Positions 9,857-19,947 are shown, counted from the first letter of the stretch. The stretch: DNA of 64,000 bases from Marinomonas spartinae (GCF_016461715.1 NZ_JAEMUI010000023.1:1-64000); one strand, 5' to 3'. The notes: a model not told the origin generated them from the letters alone. A program made the numbers and translations.

Positions 9857-10954
9857 TTAGGTATTTTCCTCACCAAAGCGGTAGCGATAATGAGGCCTTG
9901 CTGTCATACGTGTGACTAATTCATAGCCGATGGTACCAGCATAACGGGCAACGTCTTCCACAGGAACCTCGCCTCCCCAGAGAACGACCTCATCCCCCAT
10001 TTGCGGCACACCACCTCCCTCGACACGCACGGTAATCATGTCCATAGACACCCGACCAGCCAAACAAGCCGAGCGACCATCGACCTGTAAAGGGGTGCCA
10101 TTTTCAGCATGGCGTGGATAACCATCACCATAACCAGCGGCGACAGTAGCCAAAACATGATCTTCCGGCGCAACATATCCTAGCCCATAACCAACACGAT
10201 CCCCTTTTTGTAAAGATCGGGTTGAAATAACTTTGGAAGATAAGGTCATGGCAGGGCGCAACCCAATCGAGCGACCACTAACCTCAGCAAACGGCGAAAT
10301 ACCGTACAGCATGATTCCAGGACGGATCCACCCCCCTTCAGGCACTTGCCACTTCATTATGGCCGCCGAGTTGGCAACACTGGCCTCTATCGGTTCACCT
10401 AAAATCTGACGAGTTTGCTCAAAGTAGGTCAGCTGATCCAGAGTGGCGGAATCGGCCAAATCGTCGGCACAAGCAAAGTGTGTCATCAATACGACTTCGC
10501 CCACTTGACCACTGTCTTTTAATGCCGCCACAAAAGACGGAGCCGTGTCTTTGTTCACTCCAAGACGATGCATGCCTGAGTCCAGTTTTAAGAACACTTT
10601 TTCTATACTGGCTTTGCTATGAGTCAATGCTTCTAGTTGCTGAGTATTTTCTAGAGCAGACCAAAAACCATGCTTTTCACAGAGATGCCATTCATCCCCT
10701 TCAAATACCCCTTCTAACAACAATATAGGCGATTTGATCCCTGCTTGTCGTAATGCCATCGCTTCTTCAATGGCCGCGACAGCAAAGGCATCCACCTCAT
10801 CATCTAAGTATCGAGACACTTCAATTGCGCCATGCCCATAGGCATTGCTTTTTACCACAGCAAACGCCTTACAAGTCGGCTGTAACTTTTTCGCATAACG
10901 ATAATTATAGAGAATGGCCTCTAAATCAATCGTTGCGGTGAGCGGCCTGGCCAT
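9857..10954 (-). CDS. dadX: Alanine racemase, probably catabolic (DadX type)
   Basis: PLP enzyme interconverting L- and D-alanine. The 365 residues contain the PLP-lysine motif [11 protein letters not shown] near residue 33, the second catalytic tyrosine in the [11 protein letters not shown] region with [10 protein letters not shown], and the C-terminal barrel with [13 protein letters not shown] lies 5 nt before the ATG. Only 12 bp separate it from dadA, which is upstream in the same direction; this pairing is the dadAX alanine catabolism operon, so the catabolic name is inferred from context. It could also be the cell's only racemase and serve peptidoglycan synthesis. Confidence 0.9.
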   Translation of the reverse strand: MARPLTATIDLEAILYNYRYAKKLQPTCKAFAVVKSNAYGHGAIEVSRYLDDEVDAFAVAAIEEAMALRQAGIKSPILLLEGVFEGDEWHLCEKHGFWSALENTQQLEALTHSKASIEKVFLKLDSGMHRLGVNKDTAPSFVAALKDSGQVGEVVLMTHFACADDLADSATLDQLTYFEQTRQILGEPIEASVANSAAIMKWQVPEGGWIRPGIMLYGISPFAEVSGRSIGLRPAMTLSSKVISTRSLQKGDRVGYGLGYVAPEDHVLATVAAGYGDGYPRHAENGTPLQVDGRSACLAGRVSMDMITVRVEGGGVPQMGDEVVLWGGEVPVEDVARYAGTIGYELVTRMTARPHYRYRFGEENT

Positions 10955-10966
10955 GTTTACCCCTTA

Positions 10967-12220
10967 TTACTGATAACGTTGAACAGAAAGGTCTTGAGAG
11001 TCGATCTCAGTTCGATCACCCGACATAATGTCAGCAATAACGGCAGCGGAACCACAACTCATCGTCCAACCAAGGGTACCGTGACCTGTGTTCAAATACA
11101 GTCCATCGACGCCACTGCGCCCAACCACTGGCGTACCATCTGGTGTCATTGGACGAAGCCCCGTCCAATAATCTGCTTGCGATAAGTCGCAACCTTGATT
11201 AAACAAATCTTTTACGACGTGCGTAATGGTTTCGGTGCGCACTTTTGGCAAATCTAAATTATACCCATTAAGCTCTGCTGTCCCAGCGGCGCGAATACGC
11301 CCCCCTAAGCGCGTCACTGCCACTTTATAGGTTTCATCCATCACTGTTGATGTTGGTGCAAACTGAGCATCAGTAATGGGCACCGTTAAGGAATAGCCTT
11401 TTACTGGATACACAGGAATGGAAATATCAATCGCTTGCAGCAGTTCTTTAGAGAAACTTCCCATGCAAACCAAGACATTATCTACTTCAAGATCACCTTG
11501 ACTGGTTTTAACCGCGCGAATTTTACCACCTTCTACTACCAAACGCTCAATGCCTGTGTTGAATTTAAAGGTTACCCCCAATTCATCACAATGTTTTTTC
11601 AATTCCTGACAAAAAATAAAGCAGTCACCTGTTTCATCACCAACAAGACGTAATCCGCCTTTAAATTTATCAATGACTGGTGCCAATCCTGGCTCTACTT
11701 CTAAGATTTGCTTCGGTGTTAATACTTGATGCGGTACATTCAGTGCTTTAAGTACTTTGATGTCTTTTGCAGACGCTTCAACTTGCTCATCCTTACGGAA
11801 TAGTTGAGTCAAACCACCTTGGCCATCATCGTACTGAATACCGATTTCTTTACGCATCGCAATAAACTGGTCTCGGCTGTATTCCGCCAACGCCACCATA
11901 CGAGACTTGTTCACGTCGTAAGCTTTTTCAGTACAATTGGCAAGCATCTTACCCATCCAGACGACTTTTTTTAGTTCTGGTTCAGCACTGACTTTTAATG
12001 GCGCATGTTTTTGCATCAACCATTTAATCGCTTTGAGCGGAATACCTGGTGCTGCCCACGGCGCAGAGTAACCAGGCGAGATTTGCCCAGCGTTGGCAAA
12101 GCTGGTTTCTAAGGCAACCCCTTCCTGACGATCAACCACCGTCACTTCAAAGCCTTTTTTCGCCAAATAATACGCCGACGTTAAACCAACAACACCCGCA
12201 CCTAATACACAAACACGCAT
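10967..12220 (-). CDS. dadA: D-amino acid dehydrogenase, small subunit
   Basis: Membrane-associated flavoenzyme oxidising D-alanine to pyruvate and feeding electrons to the respiratory chain. The 417 residues begin with the FAD dinucleotide fold (VLGAGVVGLTSAYYLAKKG) and end with the family stretch DYWTGLRPMTPDGTPVVG and NTGHGTLGWTMSCGSA. The ATG at 12220 is chosen because AGGTGG lies 5 nt upstream; a GTG at 12229 overlaps that site. It heads the dadA-alr operon. The AT-rich upstream region has two TTTATTCC octamers 28 bp apart (12312 and 12340), which could be regulator sites but were not assigned. Confidence 0.96.
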   Translation of the reverse strand: MRVCVLGAGVVGLTSAYYLAKKGFEVTVVDRQEGVALETSFANAGQISPGYSAPWAAPGIPLKAIKWLMQKHAPLKVSAEPELKKVVWMGKMLANCTEKAYDVNKSRMVALAEYSRDQFIAMRKEIGIQYDDGQGGLTQLFRKDEQVEASAKDIKVLKALNVPHQVLTPKQILEVEPGLAPVIDKFKGGLRLVGDETGDCFIFCQELKKHCDELGVTFKFNTGIERLVVEGGKIRAVKTSQGDLEVDNVLVCMGSFSKELLQAIDISIPVYPVKGYSLTVPITDAQFAPTSTVMDETYKVAVTRLGGRIRAAGTAELNGYNLDLPKVRTETITHVVKDLFNQGCDLSQADYWTGLRPMTPDGTPVVGRSGVDGLYLNTGHGTLGWTMSCGSAAVIADIMSGDRTEIDSQDLSVQRYQ

Positions 12221-12486
12221 AGACACCACCTAGAAATACATAAAGTTATTTTGCCCATTCTCACACAGCAAAAGCAGTTTTATCATCTTATTTTTTAATA
12301 AAATATAGTTATTTATTCCTTAAAAAACCATATTTAAAGTTTATTCCATATGAAAATTATCGTATTGCTTTTGAGCTTCATCTAACCCGTTTTTAAAACG
12401 GTCTTTAAGGTGACTTCAACCAATGTTCCATATTTCTATCAACCTAAAAATGCTATGATGAAGAAAGTCCGTAGTAGAGATGCCTT

Positions 12487-12939
12487 ATGATGAAACCTAG
12501 CCTATCCACCATGGATCATGCCTTAACGATTTTGGCAAGTCGCGACCATTCCACCAAAGAAATGGCTCACAAATTGAAAGTTAAAGGCCATGAGGGCGAG
12601 CAGGTCGCGCAAACTATCGCTTCGCTTTTAGAAATGAATTACCTAAATGATCAGCGCTTTGCAGAATCCTATGTGAGAAGCCGAATCAATAAGCCATTAG
12701 GACCACAGCGCATCAGACAAGAATTAAAACAAAAAGGCATCACCGATGAGGTGATCGAACGAACCTTCGAAGAAAGTGATGCGGACTGGTTTGCATTAGC
12801 CAAAGAACTTAAAGTTAGAAAGTTTGGCTCTGAAGGCACACGAGATTTTAAAGAGAAGGCCAAACAAACCCGTTATTTACAGTATCGAGGGTTTGAATTT
12901 GACCAGATTAAGTATGCCTTAGAGCCCGACTCACGCTGA
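12487..12939 (+). CDS. recX: RecA regulatory protein RecX
   Basis: Binds RecA filaments and limits recombinase activity. The 150 residues show three tandem three-helix RecX repeats: LTILASRDHSTKEMAHKLKVKG, then LNDQRFAESYVRSRINKPLG with RIRQELKQKGI, then a C-terminal KRKF-like repeat ending TRYLQYRGFEFDQIKYAL. Two adjacent ATG codons (12487 and 12490) are possible starts. In most gammaproteobacteria recX directly follows recA; here it is on the opposite strand, about 1 kb beyond the recA 3' end, convergent with it and separated by an SDR gene. Confidence 0.93.
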   Translation: MMKPSLSTMDHALTILASRDHSTKEMAHKLKVKGHEGEQVAQTIASLLEMNYLNDQRFAESYVRSRINKPLGPQRIRQELKQKGITDEVIERTFEESDADWFALAKELKVRKFGSEGTRDFKEKAKQTRYLQYRGFEFDQIKYALEPDSR

Positions 12940-13068
12940 CAAAAGAGTGGTTCAGGAAACGCCATATTGGCTTAATAACCAGCCACTCAAAACACAATCA
13001 AAAAGCATTGACTGAAAATATTTTGATCCCCTATGATGAATTCCTACTAAGGTTCTAATGAGCATAAG

Positions 13069-13812
13069 ATGAAAGAAATCAAAACATTGTTGCTAACCGG
13101 AGCGAGTCGCGGCATAGGCCATGCGACAGTCAAACACTTTAATGCCGCAGGATGGCGTGTTATCACAGCCTCTCGCCAAGAATGGAGCAATGATGGGGAA
13201 TGCCCTTGGTCTGAAGGCGAAGACAATCATATCGATCTGGATTTATCGGATATAAACGGCATTGAACAGGCCATCACGGCCATTAGAGCCAAACTGCCAA
13301 ATGGAAAACTTCATGCATTAGTCAATAATGCGGCGATTTCACCAAAAGGACCAGATGGTAGTCGTATTGGTGTATTGGATACCGATTACGCCACTTGGCT
13401 CAATGTTTTTAATGTGAACCTTTTCTCCACCGCCTTACTCGCTAAAGGACTATTTGAAGAACTTCGCCAATCTCAAGGCTGCATTCTCAATGTAACGTCT
13501 ATTGTTGGCACGCGAGTTCATCCATTTGCTGGCGCCGCATACGCCTGCTCTAAAGCAGCACTATCGGCACTGACTAGAGAACTTGCTGCAGAGTTTGGAC
13601 CGCATGGTATTCGAGTCAATTCCATTGCACCAGGGGAAATCGCCACCTCGATACTGTCTCCGGGCACGGATGTATTAGTCGAGAACGAAGTGCCCATGAA
13701 ACGCCTTGGTAAACCAGAAGAGGTTGCCTCTTTGATCTACTTCCTTTGTTCTAATGGTGCCTCCTACATTAATGGTACAGAAGTACAGGTTAATGGCGGT
13801 CAACACGTTTAG
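13069..13812 (+). CDS. Short-chain dehydrogenase/reductase, substrate unknown
   Basis: NAD(P)-dependent oxidoreductase of the classical SDR family, 247 residues. Visible landmarks are the cofactor motif TGASRGIGHA at residue 10, NNAA near residue 87, a catalytic Ser in NVTSIVG and the Tyr-Lys pair in YACSKAALSAL, then RVNSIAPGEIATS and the C-terminal INGTEVQVNGGQHV. All catalytic positions are present, so it should be active. The closest look-alikes are FabG-like enzymes; nothing nearby indicates the substrate. It stands alone between recX and the recA 3' end, ahead of a shared terminator. Confidence 0.9.
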   Translation: MKEIKTLLLTGASRGIGHATVKHFNAAGWRVITASRQEWSNDGECPWSEGEDNHIDLDLSDINGIEQAITAIRAKLPNGKLHALVNNAAISPKGPDGSRIGVLDTDYATWLNVFNVNLFSTALLAKGLFEELRQSQGCILNVTSIVGTRVHPFAGAAYACSKAALSALTRELAAEFGPHGIRVNSIAPGEIATSILSPGTDVLVENEVPMKRLGKPEEVASLIYFLCSNGASYINGTEVQVNGGQHV

Positions 13813-13889
13813 ACGCCTACTAAGCACTAAACCTTATTCTTCTCAAAGCCCCATTCTTCACAAAGCACCTAAGCATCAGATCTTTAAAA

Positions 13890-13922
13890 CGAAAAAAGCA
13901 GACCTAAGGTCTGCTTTTTTCG
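13890..13922. terminator. Bidirectional terminator between the SDR gene and recA
   Basis: A perfect 15-bp inverted repeat (CGAAAAAAGCAGACC / GGTCTGCTTTTTTCG) with a 3-nt loop has T runs on both strands. It serves the convergent SDR and recA genes. Confidence 0.92.
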
Positions 13923-13967
13923 AAAACATCTATTTGCCCGAAAGTATCGGGTCACTGCATAGCTAAA

Positions 13968-15062
13968 TCAAAAAGCCAACTCGTCAGTTGCTTGGTCTTC
14001 AGGTTTATCTGACTTATCAGCTTTTTCAGCAGCCTTGGCCGCCTTTGCTGCTTCAATTTTTTCTTTACTTGGTAATAGATCTTCACGCACTTTCGCTTCG
14101 ATCTCTTGGGCAATTTCAGGATTATCTGCTAAGAACTGCGCGGCATTCGCCTTACCCTGTCCAATTTTGTTGCCATTGTAGGCGTACCAAGCACCAGACT
14201 TATCAACAATGTTCTGTTTGACGCCTAGATCAATAATCTCGCCCATGCGGTAAATTCCTGCACCGTAGTGAATTTGGAATTCTGCTTGTTTAAACGGAGG
14301 CGCTACTTTATTTTTCACGACTTTCACACGGGTTTCGTTACCAATAACTTCATCCCCCTGCTTAACCGAACCTATGCGACGAATATCCAAACGTACAGAA
14401 GAGTAGAATTTCAGCGCATTACCGCCGGTTGTGGTTTCAGGTGAACCGAACATCACACCGATTTTCATACGAATTTGGTTAATAAAAATCACCAAACAGT
14501 TGGCGTGCTTAATAGAACCGGTGAGTTTACGCATTGCTTGAGACAACAAACGCGCTTGCACACCAACAGAAGAGTCGCCCATTTCTCCTTCGATTTCAGA
14601 CTTAGGTACCAACGCGGCAACCGAGTCAACAATGATGACATCTACACTGTTTGAACGAACCAACATGTCTACAATTTCCAGAGCCTGTTCACCAGTATCC
14701 GGTTGCGATACCAACAACTCTGCAATATCGACGCCCAATTTCTCAGCGTATTGAGGATCAAGTGCGTGCTCCGCGTCCACGAAAGCACAGGTTTTACCTT
14801 GCTTTTGCGCTTCTGCGATGACACTTAGCGTCAGAGTTGTTTTACCTGAAGATTCAGGTCCATAGATTTCACAAATACGACCATACGGTAAACCACCCGC
14901 GCCCAATGCAATGTCTAGACCCAAAGAGCCTGTTGAAACCGTATCAATGTCCAGTTTCGCACCTTCCCCCATTTTCATGATGGCGCCTTTACCAAACTGG
15001 CGTTCAATTTGCGACAGTGCTGCGTCGAGTGCTTTTTTCTTGTTGTCTACCGTAGATGACAT
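13968..15062 (-). CDS. recA: Recombinase RecA
   Basis: ATP-dependent strand-exchange protein and SOS co-protease. The 364-residue protein has Walker [11 protein letters not shown], Walker B-type [12 protein letters not shown], the loop MRKLTGSI and the [20 protein letters not shown] segment, and an acidic Lys-rich tail. The ATG at 15062 is chosen because it gives the conserved start [16 protein letters not shown] and has AAGGG 7 nt upstream. A promoter and a perfect SOS box precede it, immediately after the pncC stop codon. Confidence 0.99.
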   Translation of the reverse strand: MSSTVDNKKKALDAALSQIERQFGKGAIMKMGEGAKLDIDTVSTGSLGLDIALGAGGLPYGRICEIYGPESSGKTTLTLSVIAEAQKQGKTCAFVDAEHALDPQYAEKLGVDIAELLVSQPDTGEQALEIVDMLVRSNSVDVIIVDSVAALVPKSEIEGEMGDSSVGVQARLLSQAMRKLTGSIKHANCLVIFINQIRMKIGVMFGSPETTTGGNALKFYSSVRLDIRRIGSVKQGDEVIGNETRVKVVKNKVAPPFKQAEFQIHYGAGIYRMGEIIDLGVKQNIVDKSGAWYAYNGNKIGQGKANAAQFLADNPEIAQEIEAKVREDLLPSKEKIEAAKAAKAAEKADKSDKPEDQATDELAF

Positions 15063-15096
15063 AGTAAAACCCTTGTGAATGTTTTCGTTGGGAGTA

Positions 15097-15125
15097 ACTT
15101 TATCGTGTTTTATCACCAATCTCAA
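15097..15125 (-). promoter_or_regulatory. recA promoter
   Basis: TTGAGA (15120-15125) and TAAAGT (15097-15102) are separated by exactly 17 bp on the recA strand. The SOS box lies directly upstream of the -35 element. Confidence 0.65.
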
Positions 15126-15129
15126 GAAA

Positions 15130-15149
15130 TACTGTATATAAAAACAGTA
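15130..15149 (-). promoter_or_regulatory. LexA (SOS) box of recA
   Basis: TACTGTATATAAAAACAGTA matches the gammaproteobacterial LexA consensus CTGT-N8-ACAG with the flanking TA on both sides. It ends one base before the pncC stop codon and just upstream of the recA -35 element, where bound LexA would block the promoter. Confidence 0.93.
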
Positions 15150-15650
15150 TTATTTTTCAACCGCAGTCAGCTGCTCAATAAGCCCATCAAATGCGGCTAA
15201 TACCGTGGCTTCACGAATGGCTTCTCGGTCACCTGCAAATTGAAAGCGCTGCACTTGTGGCGATTTCCCTTTCACCTGCCAACCAATATAGACACATCCC
15301 ACCGGTTTGTCTTGGGTCCCTCCGCTAGGACCTGCGACCCCACTGACGGCAATGGCAACATCCCCACCCAGGCGTAACGCACCAGAGCACATTTGCTCAA
15401 CGGTCTGCTCAGAAACCGCGCCATGGCTTTTAAGTGTATCGGGGGAGACGCCCAAACCACGTTCTTTGGCTTCGTTTGCGTAACTAATCACCCCACCAAA
15501 AAACCAAGCAGAGCTGCCAGATAAGTCGGTACATACGGCACCAATTAAGCCTCCCGTACACGACTCAGCCGTGACTAACTGCCATTTTTTCTTTAGTAAT
15601 AACTGAGAAACACTCTCAGCGGCCAGCGTCATTTCCCGTTTAAAACTCAT
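15150..15650 (-). CDS. pncC: Nicotinamide-nucleotide amidase (CinA C-terminal domain family)
   Basis: Hydrolyses nicotinamide mononucleotide to nicotinate mononucleotide in pyridine-nucleotide salvage. The 166-residue protein is the stand-alone CinA C-terminal domain. It has the motifs TAESCTGGLIG with the catalytic serine, ISYANEAKERGLGV, GAVSEQTVEQMCSGA and AVSGVAGPSGGTQDKPVGCV. No N-terminal molybdopterin-like domain is present. It lies immediately upstream of recA in the same direction, the common mutS//cinA-recA order, and is divergent from mutS. Confidence 0.95.
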   Translation of the reverse strand: MSFKREMTLAAESVSQLLLKKKWQLVTAESCTGGLIGAVCTDLSGSSAWFFGGVISYANEAKERGLGVSPDTLKSHGAVSEQTVEQMCSGALRLGGDVAIAVSGVAGPSGGTQDKPVGCVYIGWQVKGKSPQVQRFQFAGDREAIREATVLAAFDGLIEQLTAVEK

Positions 15651-15728
15651 TGCCTTCTCACCTTAAATACTGCTGAAATTTCCCGTAGAATAGCGCTCTA
15701 ATTTATGGATCACAATCGAGTCAGTCGC

Positions 15729-18374
15729 ATGAGTAAAACGTCTATAGACAACCACACCCCCATGATGCGCCAATATTTTGGCTTAAAGTCCCAGCATCCG
15801 CATCAATTGCTGTTTTATCGTATGGGCGATTTTTACGAACTTTTTTACGACGACGCCAAACGTGCCGCTCAATTGCTCGATATTACTCTAACGGCACGAG
15901 GACACTCTGGTGGTCAACCGATTCCTATGGCAGGCATTCCATTTCACGCGGCTGAGAACTACATTGCACGCTTGGTCCGCATGGGAGAATCTGTCGTTGT
16001 CGCCGAGCAAGTCGGTGATCCAGCGACCAGTAAAGGCCCCGTTGAGCGTCAGATTGCTCGCATCGTGACCCCTGGCACAATTAGTGACGAAGCCTATTTA
16101 GAAGAAAAGCGCGAAAATTTACTGTTATCTCTCGCTTATCAGTCTCGAAAAGGCTTGGATGTATTTGGCTTTTCCTACCTCGATATGGCCAGTGGCCGCT
16201 TTTGTGTGTTTGAAGTCGATGGAATGGATGCCCTTAGCAGTGAGTTGCAACGTCTTACTCCCAGAGAGATTCTAATTTCTGAAGACTTCCCTGCACGGGA
16301 TCGAGTCACCTTAGAAAAAGGGGTATCTGAGTTAGGCCCTTGGCACTTTGATTATGAATCCAGCTACCGCCAATTAATCCAACAGTTTAATACCAAAGAC
16401 CTCTCAGGATTTGGTTGTGAATCCCTCACTGCTGCCATTGCGTCAGCAGGTGCTTTACTTCAATACGCCAAAGACACGCAGCGCAGTGCGCTCCCTCATA
16501 TTCAATCCATTACCGTCGAACATAAAGATGACTCGGTGTTAATTGATGGAGCAACACGACGCAACCTAGAAATTGATGTGAATTTATCGGGTAGCACCAG
16601 CAATACACTTGTCAGTGTTTTGGATACTTGCGCCACACCAATGGGCAGTCGTCTGTTAAAACGTTGGTTACATACCCCCATTCGCGATATTAACGAAATC
16701 CAAGCCCGTCAAGATGTTGTAGCAGAGCTAAAAGACGAACGCCTCTATGATATATTAGACACCCCATTGAAAAAAGTCGGTGATTTAGAACGTATCTTGT
16801 CTCGCGTGGCACTTCGTTCAGCCAGACCTCGCGATTTATTGCGCCTTCGTTTTGCCTTGGAGGCCATCCCTGAGATCAATCAAATATTAGCCACCACGCA
16901 AACATCTCGCCTACAAGATTTGAATGGGCGCATGATTGCTCAACCGGAGTTAACAGAAACATTAGCCACCGCCTTGGTGGAAAATCCACCATCGGTTGTT
17001 CGCGATGGTGGCATCTTTGCGAAAGGCTATGACACTGAACTGGATGAATTACTGTCTCTGTCCACAAATGCCACCGATTATTTGGCGGAGATGGAACGCA
17101 GTGAGAAAGAACGCACTGGGATTAGCTCACTTAAAGTCGGCTTTAATCGCGTTCATGGATATTATATCGAAATTAGCCGTTTGCATTCTGATCAAGCACC
17201 AGCAGAATATGTTCGTCGACAAACCCTTAAAAATGCTGAGCGCTTTATTACGCCGGAACTCAAAGCATTTGAAGACAAAGCGTTAAGCGCTAAATCCAAA
17301 GCCCTTGCTCGAGAGAAAGAGCTGTATGAATTATTACTGGATCGACTAAACCAGCTTCTGAGAGAATTACAAACCACCAGCCAAGCGGTAGCACAACTCG
17401 ACGTCCTTAATACGTTCGCAGAACGGGCCGATGCGCTGATGTTCACGCGACCAGAACTACACAACCGTGGCGGCATTCAAATCCAAGGAGGACGTCACCC
17501 TGTGGTCGAGTCGGTGATTTCCGACCCCTTCATTCCGAACGATTTAGACATGCACGACAAGCGCTCTTTGTTGATGATCACAGGCCCCAATATGGGGGGT
17601 AAATCGACCTATATGCGACAAATTGCGCTCATCGCTCTGCTAGCCCATACGGGCTGTTTCGTTCCCGCTGAAGCTGCCTCTATTTCGGTGGTCGATCGTA
17701 TATTTACACGCATGGGCTCCTCCGATGACCTAGCCGGTGGACGCTCTACCTTCATGGTGGAAATGACAGAAACGGCCAATATTTTGAACAACGCCACCCA
17801 ACAAAGCTTGGTCTTAATGGACGAAGTCGGACGTGGGACAAGTACCTTTGACGGCTTGTCTCTTGCTTGGGCTGCTGTGGACTATCTTGCCAATCATCTT
17901 AAGTGCTATGTTTTATTTGCCACCCATTATTTCGAACTCACCACATTAGCAGATCAATTAGACAATGCCGCCAACGTGCATTTGACTGCCACCGAATACG
18001 ACGACGAAATCGTCTTCTTGCATAAAGTCCATCCTGGGCCCGCTAGTCAGTCTTATGGCTTGCAAGTCGCACAGTTGGCTGGCGTTCCGCGTAATGTTAT
18101 TAGCCATGCCAAACATAAACTGGCGGAATTAGAAGTGGTGACTGGCATTGAACTTGACGACCCTGTCACGTTAAAAGCCGCCAAAAAACCAACGCCTGAC
18201 CCAATAGCGGGGAAAAAGAAGCAAAAACATGCCTCTTACGTACCACAACAACCGGACTTGTTCGAACTGGCAGATCACAATGCATTGAAAGAGGCCTTAG
18301 AAGCATTAGATCTAGACAATATGACACCACTCCAAGCTATAAATGCTTTACATGAGTTAAAAAACAACCTTTAA
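15729..18374 (+). CDS. mutS: DNA mismatch repair protein MutS
   Basis: Recognises mismatches and starts methyl-directed repair with MutL. The 881-residue protein has the mismatch-reading motif [13 protein letters not shown] near residue 30, core and clamp domains in the middle, and the C-terminal ATPase with Walker [23 protein letters not shown] and ATHYFEL. A long linker precedes the C-terminal tetramerisation tail ending [14 protein letters not shown]. The ATG at 15729 gives [15 protein letters not shown], which aligns with E. coli; an upstream ATG at 15705 would add eight residues. Divergent from pncC across a short promoter region. Confidence 0.98.
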   Translation: MSKTSIDNHTPMMRQYFGLKSQHPHQLLFYRMGDFYELFYDDAKRAAQLLDITLTARGHSGGQPIPMAGIPFHAAENYIARLVRMGESVVVAEQVGDPATSKGPVERQIARIVTPGTISDEAYLEEKRENLLLSLAYQSRKGLDVFGFSYLDMASGRFCVFEVDGMDALSSELQRLTPREILISEDFPARDRVTLEKGVSELGPWHFDYESSYRQLIQQFNTKDLSGFGCESLTAAIASAGALLQYAKDTQRSALPHIQSITVEHKDDSVLIDGATRRNLEIDVNLSGSTSNTLVSVLDTCATPMGSRLLKRWLHTPIRDINEIQARQDVVAELKDERLYDILDTPLKKVGDLERILSRVALRSARPRDLLRLRFALEAIPEINQILATTQTSRLQDLNGRMIAQPELTETLATALVENPPSVVRDGGIFAKGYDTELDELLSLSTNATDYLAEMERSEKERTGISSLKVGFNRVHGYYIEISRLHSDQAPAEYVRRQTLKNAERFITPELKAFEDKALSAKSKALAREKELYELLLDRLNQLLRELQTTSQAVAQLDVLNTFAERADALMFTRPELHNRGGIQIQGGRHPVVESVISDPFIPNDLDMHDKRSLLMITGPNMGGKSTYMRQIALIALLAHTGCFVPAEAASISVVDRIFTRMGSSDDLAGGRSTFMVEMTETANILNNATQQSLVLMDEVGRGTSTFDGLSLAWAAVDYLANHLKCYVLFATHYFELTTLADQLDNAANVHLTATEYDDEIVFLHKVHPGPASQSYGLQVAQLAGVPRNVISHAKHKLAELEVVTGIELDDPVTLKAAKKPTPDPIAGKKKQKHASYVPQQPDLFELADHNALKEALEALDLDNMTPLQAINALHELKNNL

Positions 18375-18535
18375 CGTTAAAACTAAAATGCATAAAAATA
18401 GGCAACATGCGTCATAAGACGCATAAGCTAATACCAGATAAATTTATTACTAAGACGATTGTTGCTTGCCCGCTGGCGGTTTATACCTCTAAAATATGCG
18501 CAATCAAATTTTATAAGCTTGTAAGGAGAGGTCGG

Positions 18536-18859
18536 ATGGCTTTCATCGTTACCGATAACTGCATTCGCTGCAAATATACTGACTGTGTAGAAGTTTGCCC
18601 TGTTGACTGTTTCTATGAAGGTCCTAACTTTTTGGTGATCAACCCAGACGAATGTATCGACTGTGCCCTATGTGAGCCAGAATGCCCTGCTAACGCCATT
18701 TTCTCTGAAGATGAATTGCCAGAAAATCAAGAAGTGTTTGTTGAACTAAACCAAGACTTGTCACAAATCTGGCCTAATATCACAGAGAAAAAAGAAGCTT
18801 TGCCCGATGCCGCAGAATGGGACGGTGTTGAAGACAAATTAGAACATTTAGAGCGTTAA
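18536..18859 (+). CDS. fdxA: 7Fe ferredoxin, FdxA type
   Basis: Small electron carrier with one [3Fe-4S] and one [4Fe-4S] cluster. The 107 residues begin [20 protein letters not shown] and hold the paired cysteine motifs [17 protein letters not shown] and [12 protein letters not shown]. The ATG at 18536 is chosen because it gives the family start and AAGGAG lies 7 nt upstream. It follows mutS, a pairing also seen in pseudomonads, and is closed by a terminator at 18938. Confidence 0.97.
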   Translation: MAFIVTDNCIRCKYTDCVEVCPVDCFYEGPNFLVINPDECIDCALCEPECPANAIFSEDELPENQEVFVELNQDLSQIWPNITEKKEALPDAAEWDGVEDKLEHLER

Positions 18860-18937
18860 TACTTAACTCTTTACCCTTACCAACGCAAGCAATGACAACG
18901 TAGGAGAGTAACAGGGTAAGGTAGCGATAAAGTTAAG

Positions 18938-18966
18938 AAAAAAAGCGGCTTCGGTCGCTTTTTTTT
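18938..18966 (+). terminator. fdxA terminator
   Basis: AAAAAAAGCGGC-TTCG-GTCGCTTTTTTTT forms a strong stem with a UUCG loop and eight T, about 80 nt after the fdxA stop codon. Confidence 0.9.
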
Positions 18967-19063
18967 GCATGACACATCAAACAACACTCACAAGCTTGTA
19001 AGACTGGATGAAAGGGAAAGCTTGTATAAATTAACCAGCCAAGAAAAAAACAAAGCAATAGAC

Positions 19064-19246
19064 AAAAAAAAAGGGTGGCTAAAGCCACCCTATTGTCGCC
19101 GACATCCTATCAGCTTCTCGTCCTTTGAGTTCGACATCCTGCCGTTTCAACCCTGAAATAAAGACATCCTAGTCCAATCCATTTAAGTAACATAACATCC
19201 TGTTATGCACCACATCCTTTGTGTTCCTCCACCGTTCCCTGTGGAT
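19064..19246 (-). ncRNA. Candidate CsrB/RsmZ-type CsrA-sequestering small RNA, copy 1
   Basis: Read on the minus strand, this stretch carries 11 GGA motifs, several exactly AGGATG. Many lie in loops of short hairpins: CACAAAGGATGTG, ATAACAGGATGTTAT, GACTAGGATGTC, CTCAAAGGACGAG. It ends in a perfect terminator, AGGGTGGCT-AA-AGCCACCCT (19072-19091), followed by nine U. A weak -10 (TAAAGT, 19253-19258) sets the 5' end near 19246, giving about 180 nt. An upstream activating sequence lies at 19385-19412. No open reading frame here looks real. Known CsrB, CsrC, RsmY and RsmZ RNAs have exactly this architecture and titrate CsrA, whose gene is at 5.4 kb. The family call rests on structure and context; expression is unproven. 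Confidence 0.88.
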
Positions 19247-19384
19247 GAATTAACTTTACCACTTCACAAAAAAGAAGCAAACAGAGTGAAAACCCAAAAT
19301 ATCAGAATAAATCCTTATAAAACAGTCAACTAGATAAAATCCGAATGTTATTATCCTTTCATATGACGCTATTTATAGACACAT

Positions 19385-19412
19385 CCTACAGATATGTCAG
19401 AAATAGCCTACA
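19385..19412 (-). promoter_or_regulatory. GacA/UvrY-type upstream activating sequence of RNA copy 1
   Basis: On the minus strand TGTAGG-CTATTT-CTGACA (19395-19412) matches the GacA palindrome TGTAAG-N6-CTTACA at ten of twelve positions. A third half-site, TGTAGG, follows after 4 nt (19385-19390). The same three half-sites with the same spacing precede RNA copy 2. The palindrome lies about 150 bp upstream of the inferred start, much as the UAS of rsmZ lies far upstream in pseudomonads. Confidence 0.8.
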
Positions 19413-19548
19413 GATCCTTTTACGCCATATCATTCAAACTCAAAATGACACTAAAAAAACGATACTGGCAGTTAAAAAAACGGGCAGTATTCGATCATCA
19501 GAAGGTAAAGTTAATCTGCACACAAAGACGCCCATAATAAAGCGCCCT

Positions 19549-19667
19549 GAAAAGTGAAAAGTGAAAAGTGAAAAGTGAAAAGTGAAAAGTGAAAAGTGAA
19601 AAGTGAAAAGTGAAAAGTGAAAAGTGAAAAGTGAAAAGTGAAAAGTGAAAAGTGAAAAGTGAAAAGT
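19549..19667. repeat. GAAAAGT x 17 perfect tandem repeat
   Basis: A 7-bp unit, GAAAAGT, is repeated 17 times without a single mismatch over 119 bp. It lies between the terminator of RNA copy 2 and the activating sequence of RNA copy 1, with no coding sequence across it. Perfect short arrays like this usually change copy number by replication slippage. Confidence 0.97.
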
Positions 19668-19697
19668 GATGGTGTTATTTAGGATAAATCATGGAAA

Positions 19698-19947
19698 TAA
19701 AAAAAGGCAGCCTAAGCCGCCTTATTTTCACCGTCATCCTATCGGTAACTCATCCATTGAGCACATCATCCTGACTTTTTACCATCCTAGTACTAGCACC
19801 ATCCTAGTGTTAACAATCGCTATCCGAGCGATTTATTCTCATCCGTTGAGCGTCCTGAAAAATAGTCATCCTGCCTATCCACTGTCATCATTGCCTCATG
19901 CAATGCTGTCAATCCCTTGTATACATCCATGTTGTTCCCGTTCGACA
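19698..19947 (-). ncRNA. Candidate CsrB/RsmZ-type CsrA-sequestering small RNA, copy 2
   Basis: The minus strand carries 13 GGA motifs. Those in clear hairpin loops include CTCAACGGATGAG, CGCTCGGATAGCG and CTCAATGGATGAG, and CACTAGGATGGTG-type units also occur. It ends in the terminator AAGGCGGC-TTAG-GCTGCCTT (19704-19723) with a U7 tract. A -10 like TTAAAT (19954-19959) gives a start near 19947 and a length near 250 nt. Both copies have GGGAAC close to the 5' end (19234-19239 and 19934-19939), and the distance from it to the activating sequence is 155-156 bp in both. Sequence between the motifs has diverged, so this is an old duplicate or a functional sibling such as CsrC to CsrB. Confidence 0.88.

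Noticed and set aside
12300..12350. Two TTTATTCC octamers upstream of dadA as Lrp sites
   Set aside because: The region is very AT-rich and Lrp motifs are too degenerate to call from two octamers.
19380..19905. Regularly spaced CATCCT motifs considered as a degenerate CRISPR-like or interspersed repeat
   Set aside because: The repeats are only 6-7 bp, spacing is irregular, and on the other strand they are AGGATG in hairpin loops of terminated transcripts, which the CsrB-type explanation covers fully.
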